DNA of 64,000 nt from assembly GCA_930367205.1 (NCBI GenBank), contig OV884009.1, positions 104,243,189-104,307,188 on the forward strand. The letters run 5' to 3'. The notes beneath the pieces were generated by a model. It was not told the origin of the DNA and did not search any database. It saw only the letters and a program-made list of their open reading frames with translations. The stretch comes from Acanthosoma haemorrhoidale. Its lineage: Eukaryota; Arthropoda; Insecta; Hemiptera; Acanthosomatidae. Shown here piece after piece: positions 1 through 10,314 of the stretch. The translations under genes were made by a program, and so were the position numbers. How positions within the stretch are numbered: position 1 is the first letter of the stretch; each line of letters opens with the position of its first letter.

Positions 1-120
1 TAAATAATTCCTTTTTATTAAAATAAAAAAAAAATGGTGACTACAAATCAGAACACATTACTTGTAAAACAACACCTAAATAATTCCTTTTTAGTAAAAT
101 AAAAAAAAAATGGTGACTAC
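1..120. repeat. Two-copy direct repeat, period 76 bp
   Basis: A 44-base AT-rich block starting TAAATAATTCC and ending ATGGTGACTAC occurs at 1-44 and again at 77-120 with one evident difference. The first copy may continue left of the window, so the true copy number is unknown. No coding potential is seen. Confidence 0.8.
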
Positions 121-618
121 ATTTTTCTGTGAAAAATTTGTGGTTTTTTTTGCAGTTGTGATTTCTTAATATTACAGAGTAATATTCACTTTTGACTTTA
201 TAAGACATTTTCAAAGTACACAGAAAGAACCTAAAACAAGCTGAGTAATAAATAAGTTAGTTTTTTAATTAAAATATAATGATGTGTTGTTTGTGATTAA
301 TAATTTGTGAAAATATAACTTCTTTTAAAAATCCCTTAAATTTTGTATATTTCCTTTTATTGTTCAAAAGAATGACATACAACACAGAATCAGTGGAAAA
401 ACAAACAAACTAGACTGCTTGATTCTTCCACCTGTAATATTGAAACCTAGTATTTAGTAACTTCTGGTTGGAATTCTGCTTTCGGGCAATGCCCATTGAT
501 CACAACCAAGCAATTACACGTTACAAGACCAGATAGTATTATACAGCTTCTTCAAAATAACTGTTTAGTAAGTGTGTAATGATATATGTGTTAAATAAAC
601 GTAGTATTGAAATTTTAC
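121..618. other. AT-rich stretch, probably intron of the FLVCR-like gene
   Basis: No gene, repeat boundary or RNA was recognised. Because the exon ending at 619 stops in mid-codon at a GT donor, this stretch should be intron, with further 3' exons left of the window. Confidence 0.5.
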
Positions 619-722
619 TTGAATTTATGTGTCCAATCGAGAACGAATCCACACACCACAGATCCCAACATTCCCGATATGACCATAGCCAGGCCCAACC
701 TACCAGCATCTTCCTCTGCATT
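619..722 (-). CDS. FLVCR: FLVCR-like exon f (NAEEDAGRLGL segment)
   Basis: The exon opens after TTTCAG with codons for NAEEDAGRLGLAMVISGMLG and ends in the middle of a codon (AA) before GTAAAA. The glycine-rich helix and the following FVLDW turn correspond to the start of the second six-helix half of FLVCR proteins. Phase 0 at the 5' end fits the exon at 4013-4212, which ends on a complete codon. Confidence 0.85.
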
Positions 723-1008
723 CTGAAACAGAAGAAATTTAATTAATGGTTATCATTTATAAACATAGAACACACCGTTGTTCAAAGAATCACTGAAAAA
801 AATTATCGAACAATGCCAAAATTACTTTGGATTATCCTGCCAGGAGGGTGGCTTGTGTGCTTGAAGTAGCCCATGGTTTAGAAAAGCGCAACAACCAGGT
901 TTCCTAGGTAACCTGGTCCAAAAGAAAATGCACCATATCGCTAACCTTTTTTCTTTTGAGGACATGTCAACCACAAGGAACATTGATACATACATATATA
1001 TATATATA
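723..1008. other. Intron with (TA)n tract at its right end
   Basis: No feature is seen until a TA microsatellite at about 988-1008, which is the insertion target of the adjacent LTR element; the same tract resumes at 2270. Confidence 0.6.
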
Positions 1009-1198
1009 AGTTAATTGTCGGAGGTTAAGCTGTAAGAAATAATAGGAAAGAGGGAAACGATCTACACTCTCGAACTTCTGTAAAGAGACTACTTTATTGT
1101 CTTTAGCAATCCGACCTACATAGGATCATGGGTTGTTTACCTCCCATGATCGTATGATCGTATTAGTTTACAACATAAACTTGCCTCTGGCTTTAACT
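1009..1198 (-). repeat. 3' LTR of gag-only gypsy element
   Basis: 190 bp. It matches 2088-2269 except for a tandem 8-bp duplication CGTATGAT near 1150. The polypurine tract GGCAGGGGGG lies next to it at 1199-1208 (minus strand). Confidence 0.9.
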
Positions 1199-1451
1199 CC
1201 CCCCTGCCAGTTCCTGACCATCCGTCGGGAACTGAAACTTAACACTTATGCTAATTATATACAGTTCTGACATAATAATTTCCTGCTCGCCTAGAGCAGC
1301 ACAACACTGTCTTATAATCATAAAAACAGAACATAACTTTATCCAATGTGGTACAAGGTTAAAACGATAAAATAAAAAGACATGTATCTGGCAAATGCCA
1401 CCAAAAATCAAAAGAGATGTGTGCAGGAGTGAGAAAATTAGAGTCAATTTC

Positions 1452-1976
1452 CTATTTGGATGGCTTCTCCGTGATATTGTTGTATCTTGCCAGCATCGTT
1501 CCGGCGTACTGCCCGTTCGTCTGCTGGTGTCTCTTCGTTTCCCTGAAGAGTTTAAAAATGTCCTCTTCCGGGGTCCATCTTCCCCCACCGAACGCCTTCT
1601 TCAGCCGCTCCTTCACTACGTTGCACGAGGTCTCCTCGTCGGCCTGGATCATGTTCAGGACACTCCGCTTCACTCTGCACACCAGAGCTGCCCTCAGCGA
1701 TTCTGCGTCCCCTTCCGTTATCAGGTCCTCCGACCGTTTCCCCTCTATCCACGTAATCAGCCGGTCACCCCCTTTAAGGAAATGATTTAGTTCCCCGGTC
1801 TCGCCTGTGAATCTTTCCAGATCCGAAATCGACTTCCTCATGTCCTGAGCCGTAATCGCCTGGATCTTCATCCACGCCAATGTATTCGCGTGAGCCGCTG
1901 CCATGGTCGTTTGAGGTAACTGCGGTATATCTGTTGCCGCACTAAGCACTGGGGTTCGTAACACTCCCTCTGGCAT
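1452..1976 (-). pseudogene. Truncated gag of gypsy element
   Basis: The 174-residue open frame starts MPEGVLRTPVL and aligns by eye with the first ~170 residues of the 396-residue gag proteins at 26977 and 37121. Shared motifs are ELNHFLKGGDRL, DAESLRAAL.CRVKRS and GGGRWTPEEDIF. The frame stops just after NITEK, so the rest of the capsid region and both zinc knuckles are missing. A shortened gag might still be made, but it lacks the RNA-binding part. Confidence 0.85.
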
Positions 1977-2070
1977 TTTATTGAGAGAGAAAAAAAAAAC
2001 GTGAAGCGAAAGAACGAGAAAAAAAAATAAAGAAAAGAAAATTATTACTTTTCGCTTCGCCGTACTAGGT

Positions 2071-2088
2071 TCCCGGGTTTCGGCACCA
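2071..2088 (-). promoter_or_regulatory. Primer-binding site, tRNA-Phe
   Basis: The minus strand reads TGGTGCCGAAACCCGGGA directly after the LTR. This is complementary to the conserved 3' end of eukaryotic tRNA-Phe (..CCCGGGTTTCGGCACCA). The first base overlaps the LTR edge. Confidence 0.85.
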
Positions 2089-2269
2089 GTTAATTGTCGG
2101 AGGTTAAGCTGTAAGAAATAATAGGAAAGAGGGAAACGATCTACACTCTCGAACTTCTGTAAAGAGACTACTTTATTGTCTTTAGCAATCCGACCTACAT
2201 AGGATCATGGGTTGTTTACCTCCCATGATCGTATTAGTTTACAACATAAACTTGCCTCTGGCTTTAACT
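2088..2269 (-). repeat. 5' LTR of gag-only gypsy element
   Basis: 182 bp, ending TTAACT on the plus strand next to a (TA)n tract at 2270-2286. It lacks the 8-bp duplication of its partner. Confidence 0.9.
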
Positions 2270-2399
2270 TATATATATATATATATGCTTTACAATATAA
2301 TATATTACTTTAAAAAAATAGGAATAATGAGAAAGAAAAATGTTGGTATATGTCTGTAAAACGAGAAACTAAAAGTTAAGGAGGACTATAGTGCCAACT

Positions 2400-3620
2400 T
2401 TTTCACCTGGCGTTACCACTGGCGAGCCATAAATAAAACGTGACATTGTGACTGCTATCGGACGATTCACCAATAGAGGATTGTTCAAGTCGTGTTCAAC
2501 AAATGTAAGCCTTGCCATCCACAGACTTACTTACGCCGTCTCGAGTATCTAACTTAAAGGTCCCGCGAAGTCGACTCCAACATGGACCAAGGCACTACCA
2601 GTTGGAATGACTCTAGCCTCAGCCAAATTGTCCACGAAAGGATGCGGTGGTTTAGAGTGGATTCGAAAACACACCTCACATTCGCGTACAACCTTGCGAA
2701 TAAGTGATCTACCAGCTACAATCCAGTAGTCCCGGCTCAACAATACTTGAAGAGTCTTAGGCTCAACCTGCAAATTACTAACATGGTAGTACTCCACAAT
2801 AAGACGAGTCCAATAGGTGTTACGGAAGTAACAGCGGATGTTTTGTTGACCAAGGCAATAATGGGTTAGATAAACGGCCGCACACCCTTAAACAGCCCAA
2901 GGGATCTTACAAAGGATGCCAACGTCTGCAACGATAGACGCAAATGCCTCTTACGAGCTAAGGAGACGAATTAATCATGAAAATGATGACCCAAACACAT
3001 TTCAGCAACGCTGAACTCAGACAGATGAAGATGACGCTTAACCTCCTCAGACTTAAGGTTGGGATTATAACCCAATCTTAAGGCCCATGCCACAACACGT
3101 GGTGACAAGACGAGATAATAAAGAGACTCGATCATTAAAAAATACGGCATCATTTACGTCAGGGTCATTGGCTACACCAACCAAAGCAAGTCGTGTGATC
3201 TCGGGTATTTCACCGTCCAGGGCAGTATCGTCTGCAACCGGCCACTTCTAAGGAAGATAATATGTCCACGTAGGTCCCTACCACAATCCAACATCACAAG
3301 CTGCTGTGGTGACAAGCCACGGGGTACAGGACAGCTGGATGGCTTTAGTGTCCACTTCTAAAGCTATCCAGTATCCACGTGGCCCCAATACCTGTGAGGA
3401 AAGGACTGGACAATTTCTTCGACTTGATGAGCAACGAAGGTCTTCAATAAATGAGGTTCAATGCTTGACTAAGTCAACACTGTTTTAGAGTCGGACCAAA
3501 TATGAATGGAATGAGGTGGCAAACACCTGAGACAAGGACTAAGAGCAACCAACGTGTGGACTAATAATAGCGAACCACAAAGTTCCAATCGTGGAATTGT
3601 CAACAGCTTAAGCGCTGCAA
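2400..3620 (-). pseudogene. BEL/Pao retrotransposon pol relic
   Basis: Minus-strand fragments in several frames give, in order, an RNase H-like start (TIPRLELCG then WSDSKTVL), a middle segment (YYLVLSPRVVAWALR) and the integrase zinc-binding/core start (SRDYWIVAGRSLIRKVV, CEVCF, HVGVDFAGPL). This order and wording fit BEL/Pao polyproteins. Stops and frameshifts separate the pieces and no LTRs were found, so it is a dead internal fragment, in the same orientation as the host gene. Confidence 0.75.
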
Positions 3621-4012
3621 CCGTAATACTTTTTTAAATGTATGTAGCACATAAAAATAACAATATTTATGTATATGTTTGTTTACTCTGGAAATCAAAA
3701 ATTGGGCTAAACATGAAAAAATTATTTGTGACAAAATGAATTAATTGAAGGCTAAGAATGTTTCATTTTCAATCTCAGCTATGACAACGTAAAAAGTTTG
3801 GTCGGTTTAGTTTAACGGCTGTGACAGATTTTGACTGGACCGTCACACCCCTAGGCAAAATGGCCCAGCTGCCTGTTAAACAAGTGTCAACCTAATCGTT
3901 AAAAGATATAACATGTGTCCAAGCCCCAGATTAAAGAAAAAGTTATTTACCCTATTTCTAAAAGTTAATCTGGAATAATAACTTATTGCTAATTATTAAT
4001 TAAGATATTAAC
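3621..4012. other. Intron, nothing recognised
   Basis: AT-rich sequence between the BEL/Pao relic and the exon at 4013; no ORF or repeat signal was identified. Confidence 0.5.
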
Positions 4013-4212
4013 CTTGTAATAAAGCAAGATGACCCTGTTAAGAAGAGTAGATATGGCATAGAATATGCCCACATTAATTCCATAAGACACCAGCAGAAGA
4101 ATATAACCAAAGTTAGTTCCCAATCGCCTGAGTGAGCCCGCAAAGTCCTGTTCTCTCTCAGATTGCTTCAGGGCAGCCAAGCTTGGTGGAAGGGGTGGCT
4201 TCTCCTCGTAAA
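4013..4212 (-). CDS. FLVCR: FLVCR-like exon e (central loop and helix 7)
   Basis: 200 nt between TTACAG and GTTAATA. It completes a codon split with the previous exon (T|TT) and reads YEEKPPLPPSLAALKQSE, a proline-rich then charged cytoplasmic loop, followed by NFGYILLLVSYGINVGIFYA, a membrane helix, and STLLNRVILLYYK. This fits the loop between the two halves of FLVCR transporters and the start of the second half. Confidence 0.9.
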
Positions 4213-4983
4213 CTGTAATTTATTTAGTACACGTGGGTATTATATAATCAATCGTAAATTGGATAGTATGTAGTATATAGATATACAGTGTAGATATTAC
4301 ATACGACTATATACGTAGATGCACAGAGTTCGTATTGGTGCTTAGATTATTGCATTTTCCCTAATAGTATATCAGTTTTACCCCATTGCCCTTCCCCATT
4401 TTTTCACGATCAAATTATCTTTTTTATAGTTTCCCACGCTGGAGTAAGACTTAGGAGATAAGGAGTTATTTTTACTTCCTCAAGGAGAATCCCTGAGGTC
4501 TGGCTAATGAAATGGTGTTCAGACTTGACAGACAGTTATTGGATTTCTCAGCTTGCGAGATCTTATCTACTTGCCAAATCAATTCATCTATTATTTATTT
4601 TACACCTTTTTCATTAAATTTAACTTATGTTTATAGAAATAAGACATATGCTTTTTTGTTTAACAAATATCAATAAGTATTTATCATTATGCTCATGCTG
4701 TTGCAAAAATTCAATATAATTGAGCAGCCTTTCTTATTATTAAAATATGTAGACAGTTATAGTCTGGTTGGAATAGAATGTTTATTAGAAAGACACAATA
4801 TAGGTGTAGTGCTATCGCCAAAGTGAAGAAATGTGGCCAGTGCCCAGCTGGGTAAAAATAAACAGTGCCAACCAACCTTAAAAGATATAACACAGATTCA
4901 CATGTTTGTTTAAACATTACATTTGTTTCTCCCTCTAATGTAAAAATCTATTAACTAATAGAAGTCAAAGATAAAATACTTAC
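4213..4983. other. Intron, nothing recognised
   Basis: 771-bp AT-rich intron. No repeat family, RNA gene or splice-bounded ORF was identified. Confidence 0.6.
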
Positions 4984-5127
4984 AAATAGCGATGAGAATG
5001 ACCAAGACCAAAGTGAATCCTGCAACTCCTTTGAACATCAAACCAAGGTTAGCTCCGATTTTGTCTATTTCATGGTCATTTGGCACAATAATCGGTGGGA
5101 GAACAAAACCCATTGCAATCCCCAACT
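4984..5127 (-). CDS. FLVCR: FLVCR-like exon d, carrying a +2 frameshift
   Basis: Bounded by TTTACAG and GTAAGT. The first codons read LGIAMGFVL and the rest, in another frame, reads PPIIVPNDHEIDKIGANLG and a hydrophobic helix (VAGFTLVLVILIAI). Family members continue from the GF.L helix straight into PP, so the run GAGAGA at 5099-5104 (TCTCTC on the coding strand) holds one extra dinucleotide. Read literally, the frame meets a stop about nine codons further on. Both neighbouring splice phases agree with a 142-nt exon, not 144. The cause could be a sequencing error, a defective allele or pseudogenisation. Confidence 0.85.
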
Positions 5128-5410
5128 GTAAAAAACTGTATTGATTTTTTTTCGTACAAGTTAGTCAACAAAACACTAATAAATTTAATAATACTAAATA
5201 GTTTTTATTGCTATTATTTATAATAGCAACTTATATATGGTTAGGAATAAATGTCCTATAGTTGGGATGCTCAATTGAGATTCCTTTTTGTATATGAGTA
5301 TTAATTATAATGAATGTTGTGCTTCCAATCTTTTGGGGTTTTCTTTTCAATCAATTCCACCTGAAAGAAAATCTTTAAGACCATTGTGAGTCCCATTCTG
5401 TTAATCACAC

Positions 5411-5590
5411 AAGGCCATCCAAATGGTCCAGTAGTTAGCACGTTGACTTCTAACGCGGAGGCCCAGGTTCGATTTCCGGTTTTGGCCCAAGGATTTTGGG
5501 GGTGGGGGTGGGATGAGTCTGGTCGGGGTTAAATCCGCCTCGTAAGGGGGAGGGTAAACGAGTAGCAACTTTTATGAAGAAATAGCAAAT
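5411..5590 (+). repeat. tRNA-derived SINE-like sequence
   Basis: The head resembles a tRNA: an A-box-like TGGTCCAGTAGTTAGCACG at about 5424 and a B-box GGTTCGATTTCC at about 5465, about 40 bp apart. Downstream comes a non-tRNA body including GTCTGGTCGGGG, a motif also seen (GTCTGATCGGGG) after the tRNA-like head at 63.3 kb. That sharing argues for a dispersed SINE rather than a tRNA gene; no acceptor-stem pairing was found. Confidence 0.6.
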
Positions 5591-7270
5591 CTAGTTAAGA
5601 AAACCAAATTTAAGGTTGTACGGTAACGCCTTGCTAACCACACCGGCACCTAACTAATTTACAAGCAAAACCCTTTGTTGACCTCTTCATAAGGTGTTGT
5701 ACCCTTTATTCTATAAAATATGTTTCTTTTTACTCCCCCTCTTGCTTGAAAATATTTATGTTCTTATAGTTGCTTCGATTTATTAAATATTAGTCCAGCA
5801 ATGGCCTTCATTGGCAAAACATTGTTTGTGAAAATGGTTTATAAATAATTAGTACACATAAATATAATTTATAAGGCTAGTAACATTTGAAAAGGTCGCA
5901 GATGTTCATATGTTAATGGTCACGGAAATCGGCACCCCATGATGATGACAAGTTACAAAAAAAAACATCATAAACTTTTTGTCATAATTATGTTAAATGA
6001 ATGTTAAATAAATATTATATACAATGTAATGTAGTTCATAATTGATGTAGGATAATTTTTCGTAGTAAAACAAAATCTTAATTGTAATTTAAGATCTTTA
6101 AATCTTATACCCCATTATCTTAAATATAATGGGGGGAAATGGCAAGGCAATTGATCCTTTGAACAACTAGTTAGCTCATTCCAGAATGTCCAGGGTCAGA
6201 CTAAGGCTTTCTTCCAAGATACTGGGAAAGTTAAATTTTGAAGTGAACATCCTATAATAATATAGTGTTTAATAGTAGAAATTATACTGTAGAATGTATA
6301 TGGATAACTGGAAGATGTAGTTTTGTTAACTGGAATTCTAGCAGGACAAGTTGTTAATGCGTGGTCTAATTAATAAGGTATGTTAACATAAAAAAGAGAG
6401 GCATAGTTAATATCAAAATTATTACCACTGAATGAGGGAACACAAGAACTGTAGACTGAAGAAATATTGAAATGATTGATGACGAAGAAACAAAATATGA
6501 ATTCAGTTCATCTTGTGATACTGGCAAAACTTCTGAGGAGGAAACAAGAGAGGAGTCAAAGAGGGAGAATTTTGAAAGTAGTTGCTATTTTGGATTTGGA
6601 ATAAGGGGTAGAGTCGAGGACTCCATGAAAGTACTTGGATGTTGCCTGTCAAACATTAGCCTGAGTCATCTTCGGATTATCCTGAACACCTGACACAAGC
6701 CTTGTCCTTCTGAAGTGAACATGGGCCGCTTCATGCATTTTTACCAAGTCACCGATATTCACTGAGTAGTCCAGCGACAAGAGTTAGAGGTTTAAAGGGG
6801 AAATTTTTCGGTTTTTGAATTTCCCTTTTTCCTTTTTCCCACGTGAAAAACTGCTAAAATTTCCCTCATAAAATCAACGGAAAATTCCTGGCACCATGGG
6901 GCAGGGGAAATCATTTTTTTTTTTTTAATTTTATATTGTCGTGTTCTTGAAATTCATCATTACATGAAACCCTAACATTTTAGAAGCATATATCCTCTAT
7001 AGACCCAAGAGAAAAATTTGTGCGACGGTGTTTTCCAAATCCGTATATCTTTCATTCATTGGTGATGCATGTACCGTGTTGTCAAATACATTTAAACTCA
7101 ACTCAGTCCTAAATAATGATGTATATCAAATCTGAATTAGATTTGACATTCAGATTACCTTCTATTCACTCCATGATATAGTTATTATATCTATTATTAT
7201 ACTTATTACAGTAATCTAAAGTAATACTTATTATTACTCTCTATTTATGCATAGTTAAAGTCGTGAGTAC
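5591..7270. other. Intron, no confident feature
   Basis: AT-rich. A 73-codon ORF at 6472-6693 rich in Glu/Ser has no recognisable relative. About 6170-6240 shares a few words with the LINE relic near 9180 (GACTAAGGCTTTCTTCCAA) and may be a trace of the same family. A GGGAAATT/AATTTCCC fold-back lies near 6800-6830. Confidence 0.4.
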
Positions 7271-7366
7271 CTGGTTGCCAAATACACCTATGCTGCAAGC
7301 ACTCGACACTTGGTCGGACCCAAACCACACTGCGGCTTGTCTAGCAGGCACACTCAGCACAAATAC
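7271..7366 (-). CDS. FLVCR: FLVCR-like exon c ([17 protein letters not shown])
   Basis: 96 nt, exactly 32 codons, phase 0 at both ends, between TTTTAG and GTACTC. It encodes [19 protein letters not shown] and [12 protein letters not shown], matching the very conserved FLVCR stretch between helices 3 and 5. It joins the exon ending AISQ (16101) to that beginning LGIAMG (5127). Confidence 0.9.
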
Positions 7367-7527
7367 CTAAAATTATAATAAACATTAATTACTTCATTAA
7401 TAAACATTAGGCTTTAGTCAATGGTCATGCCTACACCCTTAACGGCGAAGCGGGAAGTGATAGTGATCGTTAAACCAGCAAAATTGGAAAAGAATCTAAC
7501 GAGGAAAATGGAGCCGATAACAATTAC

Positions 7528-7604
7528 CTGAGTTTTCACCACGTTAGACGTTAGAGTACTGATCCCATCTAGGTCTCCTCGAATCTTCGGACCCTGGGCT
7601 ATAT
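7528..7604 (-). other. Possible cryptic or poison exon
   Basis: 77 nt with an acceptor (CATTCTTCAG) and donor (CAG|GTAATT) on the gene strand inside the 8.7-kb intron. If included after the upstream exon, which ends in phase 0, it would read ATA then TAG. It is not needed by the protein family. One frame is fully open (IAQGPKIRGDLDG..), so it could instead belong to something unrecognised. Chance is quite possible. Confidence 0.25.
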
Positions 7605-7681
7605 CTGAAGAATGAGCAAGGGAAGCAGACAGTGGTTAATTAGGGTCATTGACTTGTGAATGGTTGAGGAGAAATGATCGA

Positions 7682-8302
7682 TGTCGGGTCGTCACTAGGG
7701 GGTGCCTGATCACCCTAGTCCTGGTGACAAGTGCGGATTGTTCGAGTTTATAACCTGGACAATCGTTCCATGACGGCGTTACTATCTGACTCCATTTATG
7801 ATAGGTATGTGCCCCGACAATGCACTATGTTCAAGAGAAGAGGTACAGAGGTTTCATAAAGAAGTAGTCAAGTTTTCAGAGTTCGAGTGGAAACCAAGCA
7901 AGTGTCACCGAGTAAAGGTCGCGAGAGACTAATTAACAGAGCCAGGAGCCCTGCCTTAAGTACCCTCTACCCTTGCCTGCTGGGAGGCTGCAAGGGTCTA
8001 AGCCGGGGGTGGGTCTCACGCACACCTGTGGCGAGGAACGTGACCGGTAGCGAGGAACGTGACCGCCGCCTTATTACCCAGCCAGGGGACAAGCCCTGGA
8101 GGTAGAGAGGGCCCAAAAGGGTTGTTATGTTTATGACCTGTCTCGTGTGACTTAGTTGGCTTCCGCCTTTTATTGCTTAACACATTCACAATGATTTATA
8201 TTTGTTTATAATACATTTAGTTCATGTTATTTTACTTTTGCTTACAATATATATGCAATAGAGTATAGGGCGATTTATCTTATGTAGTTAGCGGTCGCTA
8301 CA
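7682..8302 (+). repeat. Solo LTR with 5-bp target duplication
   Basis: 621 bp beginning TGTCGGG and ending GCTACA, flanked on both sides by ATCGA (7677-7681 and 8303-8307). This is the footprint of an LTR retrotransposon reduced to one LTR by recombination. Its last bases (TTAGCGGTCGCTA.A) recur at the end of the larger LTR at 18673-19675. It lies antisense to the host gene. The 72-codon ORF inside is not considered real. Confidence 0.85.
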
Positions 8303-8307
8303 ATCGA

Positions 8308-8849
8308 ATTCAGCTGATATAGTGCAGTCGATATAAGTGAAAAAACACCTAGGTGGAACTAATTGTAACAAAAATGATTCTTGTTATAAGCGATAGTTAA
8401 CACGCTCCTAATCAACATAATAAAAATAACCGTACTGTCGCTTTGGCCAATACCTTGAAAAAAAAAACATCAAAAATAAAAAAAAATCATGTGTGGTATC
8501 AAATTACAGGAAATTTCATGTTGAAAATGAACATTACACTGGGTTTATAAAAAACAAAGGAAATGGCAAAATGGTGGCCGAATAACTGAAAGCTTTTGGA
8601 GTATTAAAAAACGTATTTTTAACACACATTTTTAAAACGTATTGTCAGCTTTAACTTCCCTAACAAGTTAAAAAAATTAATAATTTTGATGTATTTTCAA
8701 GATGTCGGACAAAAAAAACGCATTTGTGCTAAAGCACGGTTGTACATTGTTAATATGTTGAGTAGAACCGCGTTACCTACCATTTAAAACAAGAATTATT
8801 GTTGTTGAAATTAGATTGTAAGCACTAGTTTTACTACACTAATAGAGCT
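8308..8849. other. Intron, nothing recognised
   Basis: AT-rich with several short A runs; no feature supported. Confidence 0.5.
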
Positions 8850-9250
8850 ATTGGAGGAAGCTAATGATTTTAACTTGGAAAGAAGGAGTGAGTGGTCTAT
8901 GGTAACAAACGCTTTAGATAAATCTAGGAGAATTAGGACGGTAAGTTTTTATTGACCAATAGCTGCAGAAATGTCACTATTGAGAATGATATTAGGTAGA
9001 GTAGAATGTCTGGAGTAACCGGTAACTTGATTGGAAAGGATTGAGAAGATTATACGGTTCAAGGAAATTGCTAATTGGGATTGGACTATTCTTTCAAGAG
9101 GTTTGGTGAGGTTAGAAAGCATGGAGATTGGGCACTCCCTGGGTTCGATGATGTAGGGTTAGGATTTTTTTAAGGGTTCGACTAAGGCTTTTTTCCAAAA
9201 AGTTCAAAACTAAATTGTTAATCTGGAGAACAGGTTGGATGCACTTATAA
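8850..9250 (-). pseudogene. LINE reverse transcriptase relic (CR1/Daphne-like)
   Basis: The minus strand reads, with interruptions, RECPISMLSNLTKPLERIV, then VTGYSRHST, then LTVLILLDLSKAF. These are RT motifs (RPIS.L, GF...HST, D.SKAFD) of a non-LTR element. A relative in the same orientation lies at 22240-23100. No intact frame or ends were found. Confidence 0.7.
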
Positions 9251-10074
9251 GGTCTGTGGAATAGATATAGTTAAAATAAATGTCATTGCCATTAAATGTT
9301 CGCGAGAACTTTAACATGAGGGAGACGTTAAAATGGTTGAGGAGGCAAAAATAAAATAAGAGTTTAGCTCAGCAGGTGAGAGTGAATACCTCTGAGGATA
9401 TCGCTATTAGTGCCTCCACTTCATTGAAGATAGTCATAAGATCATCGGCATTTAACTTAAACATTAAAGTAAAGTTAAACATTTTGTAATTACCCATGAT
9501 ATGATGGCCAATGCAGTATAATCTGTGAAGACCGGACACAAACTTACTTATCATAGTCTCAAGGATCGAAAGCCAGGGTGGTTGGGTAGGGGGTATCGGG
9601 TCTACAAGGAGAAGAAGTAAATATGGAGATCTATAGACATATTTTGGTGTGGGTTGAGATTGTTATAAGAATATGGATGTAAGGTTGGATAGATTGCTCA
9701 ACATATATGTGTTGTTTGATTGTTTTTGTGTTTGTTTATTTTATAACTGTCACATACGAGATTGAAAAGACGTGCAATTTAATTATTTTCTACAGGCAAA
9801 GGACCTGATTTATATGTATTATTTATTCTAATTATTGTATTTTTATTATATTTATCTCTTGTACAGAATAAAATCACGTTCCCAGAAAGAATTTTATATG
9901 CATATCTGTTAATTATGTTGCAGAAATAGTAAGTGATTTTTATTCTGTCTTTATATTTATGGGAAATATGTGAAGGTAGATTAGGATGTTTATCTAGACT
10001 ACAGCAATAAATACTATGGCGGTAACTATTGTTCATAAATGGAGTGAGTTGAATACAATTGTATTGTGTTGAAG
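9251..10074. other. Intron, possibly more LINE-derived sequence
   Basis: Two minus-strand ORFs (61 and 85 codons) have no recognisable motif. The adjoining LINE relics make a decayed LINE origin plausible but unproven. Confidence 0.3.
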
Positions 10075-10314
10075 AACTTGTCGATTGCCGGTGTCCCCCA
10101 AGGATCGGTGCTAGGCCCGTTGCTGTTCAACATTGACACCGCCCACATCGTAGGAGCCTCGTACCCCAACTGCGAGGTATCCGCGTACGCAGACGATATA
10201 GGTGTCTACAGCACTAGCATCAATCCCTCCAGAGCCCTGAAATTCGCTGAGAGCGCCAGTCAACAAATCGCCGAGAAACTCGATGCCGTCTACATTAAAG
10301 TCAATCCGGCCAAG
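10075..10314 (+). pseudogene. RT fragment of an older jockey-type LINE (5' piece)
   Basis: Reads AGVPQGSVLGPLLFNI, YADDIGVYST and AEKLDAVYIKVNPAK, i.e. RT motifs including the catalytic YADD. It stops abruptly at 10314, where a younger LINE begins. Its continuation resumes at 13840. The copy at 51307-51690 overlaps both pieces and shows that 256 bp are missing between them. Confidence 0.85.

Larger units (their letters stand above)
1009..2269 (-). mobile_element. Gag-only Ty3/gypsy element with two LTRs
   Basis: Two direct repeats (1009-1198 and 2088-2269) bound about 890 bp. On the minus strand the LTR runs AGTTAAAGCC..CAATTAACT, so the ends are inverted AGTTA/TAACT rather than TG/CA. A primer-binding site follows the 5' LTR, a 174-codon gag start follows that, and a G-rich polypurine tract precedes the 3' LTR. 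Protease, reverse transcriptase and integrase are absent, so the copy depends on relatives such as those at 26.5-41.6 kb. Both outer edges abut TA repeats. The two LTRs match apart from an 8-bp duplication (CGTATGAT) in the 3' copy, which suggests a recent insertion. Confidence 0.9.

Noticed and set aside
7887..8105. 72-codon ORF
   Set aside because: Entirely inside the solo LTR and without a recognisable motif.
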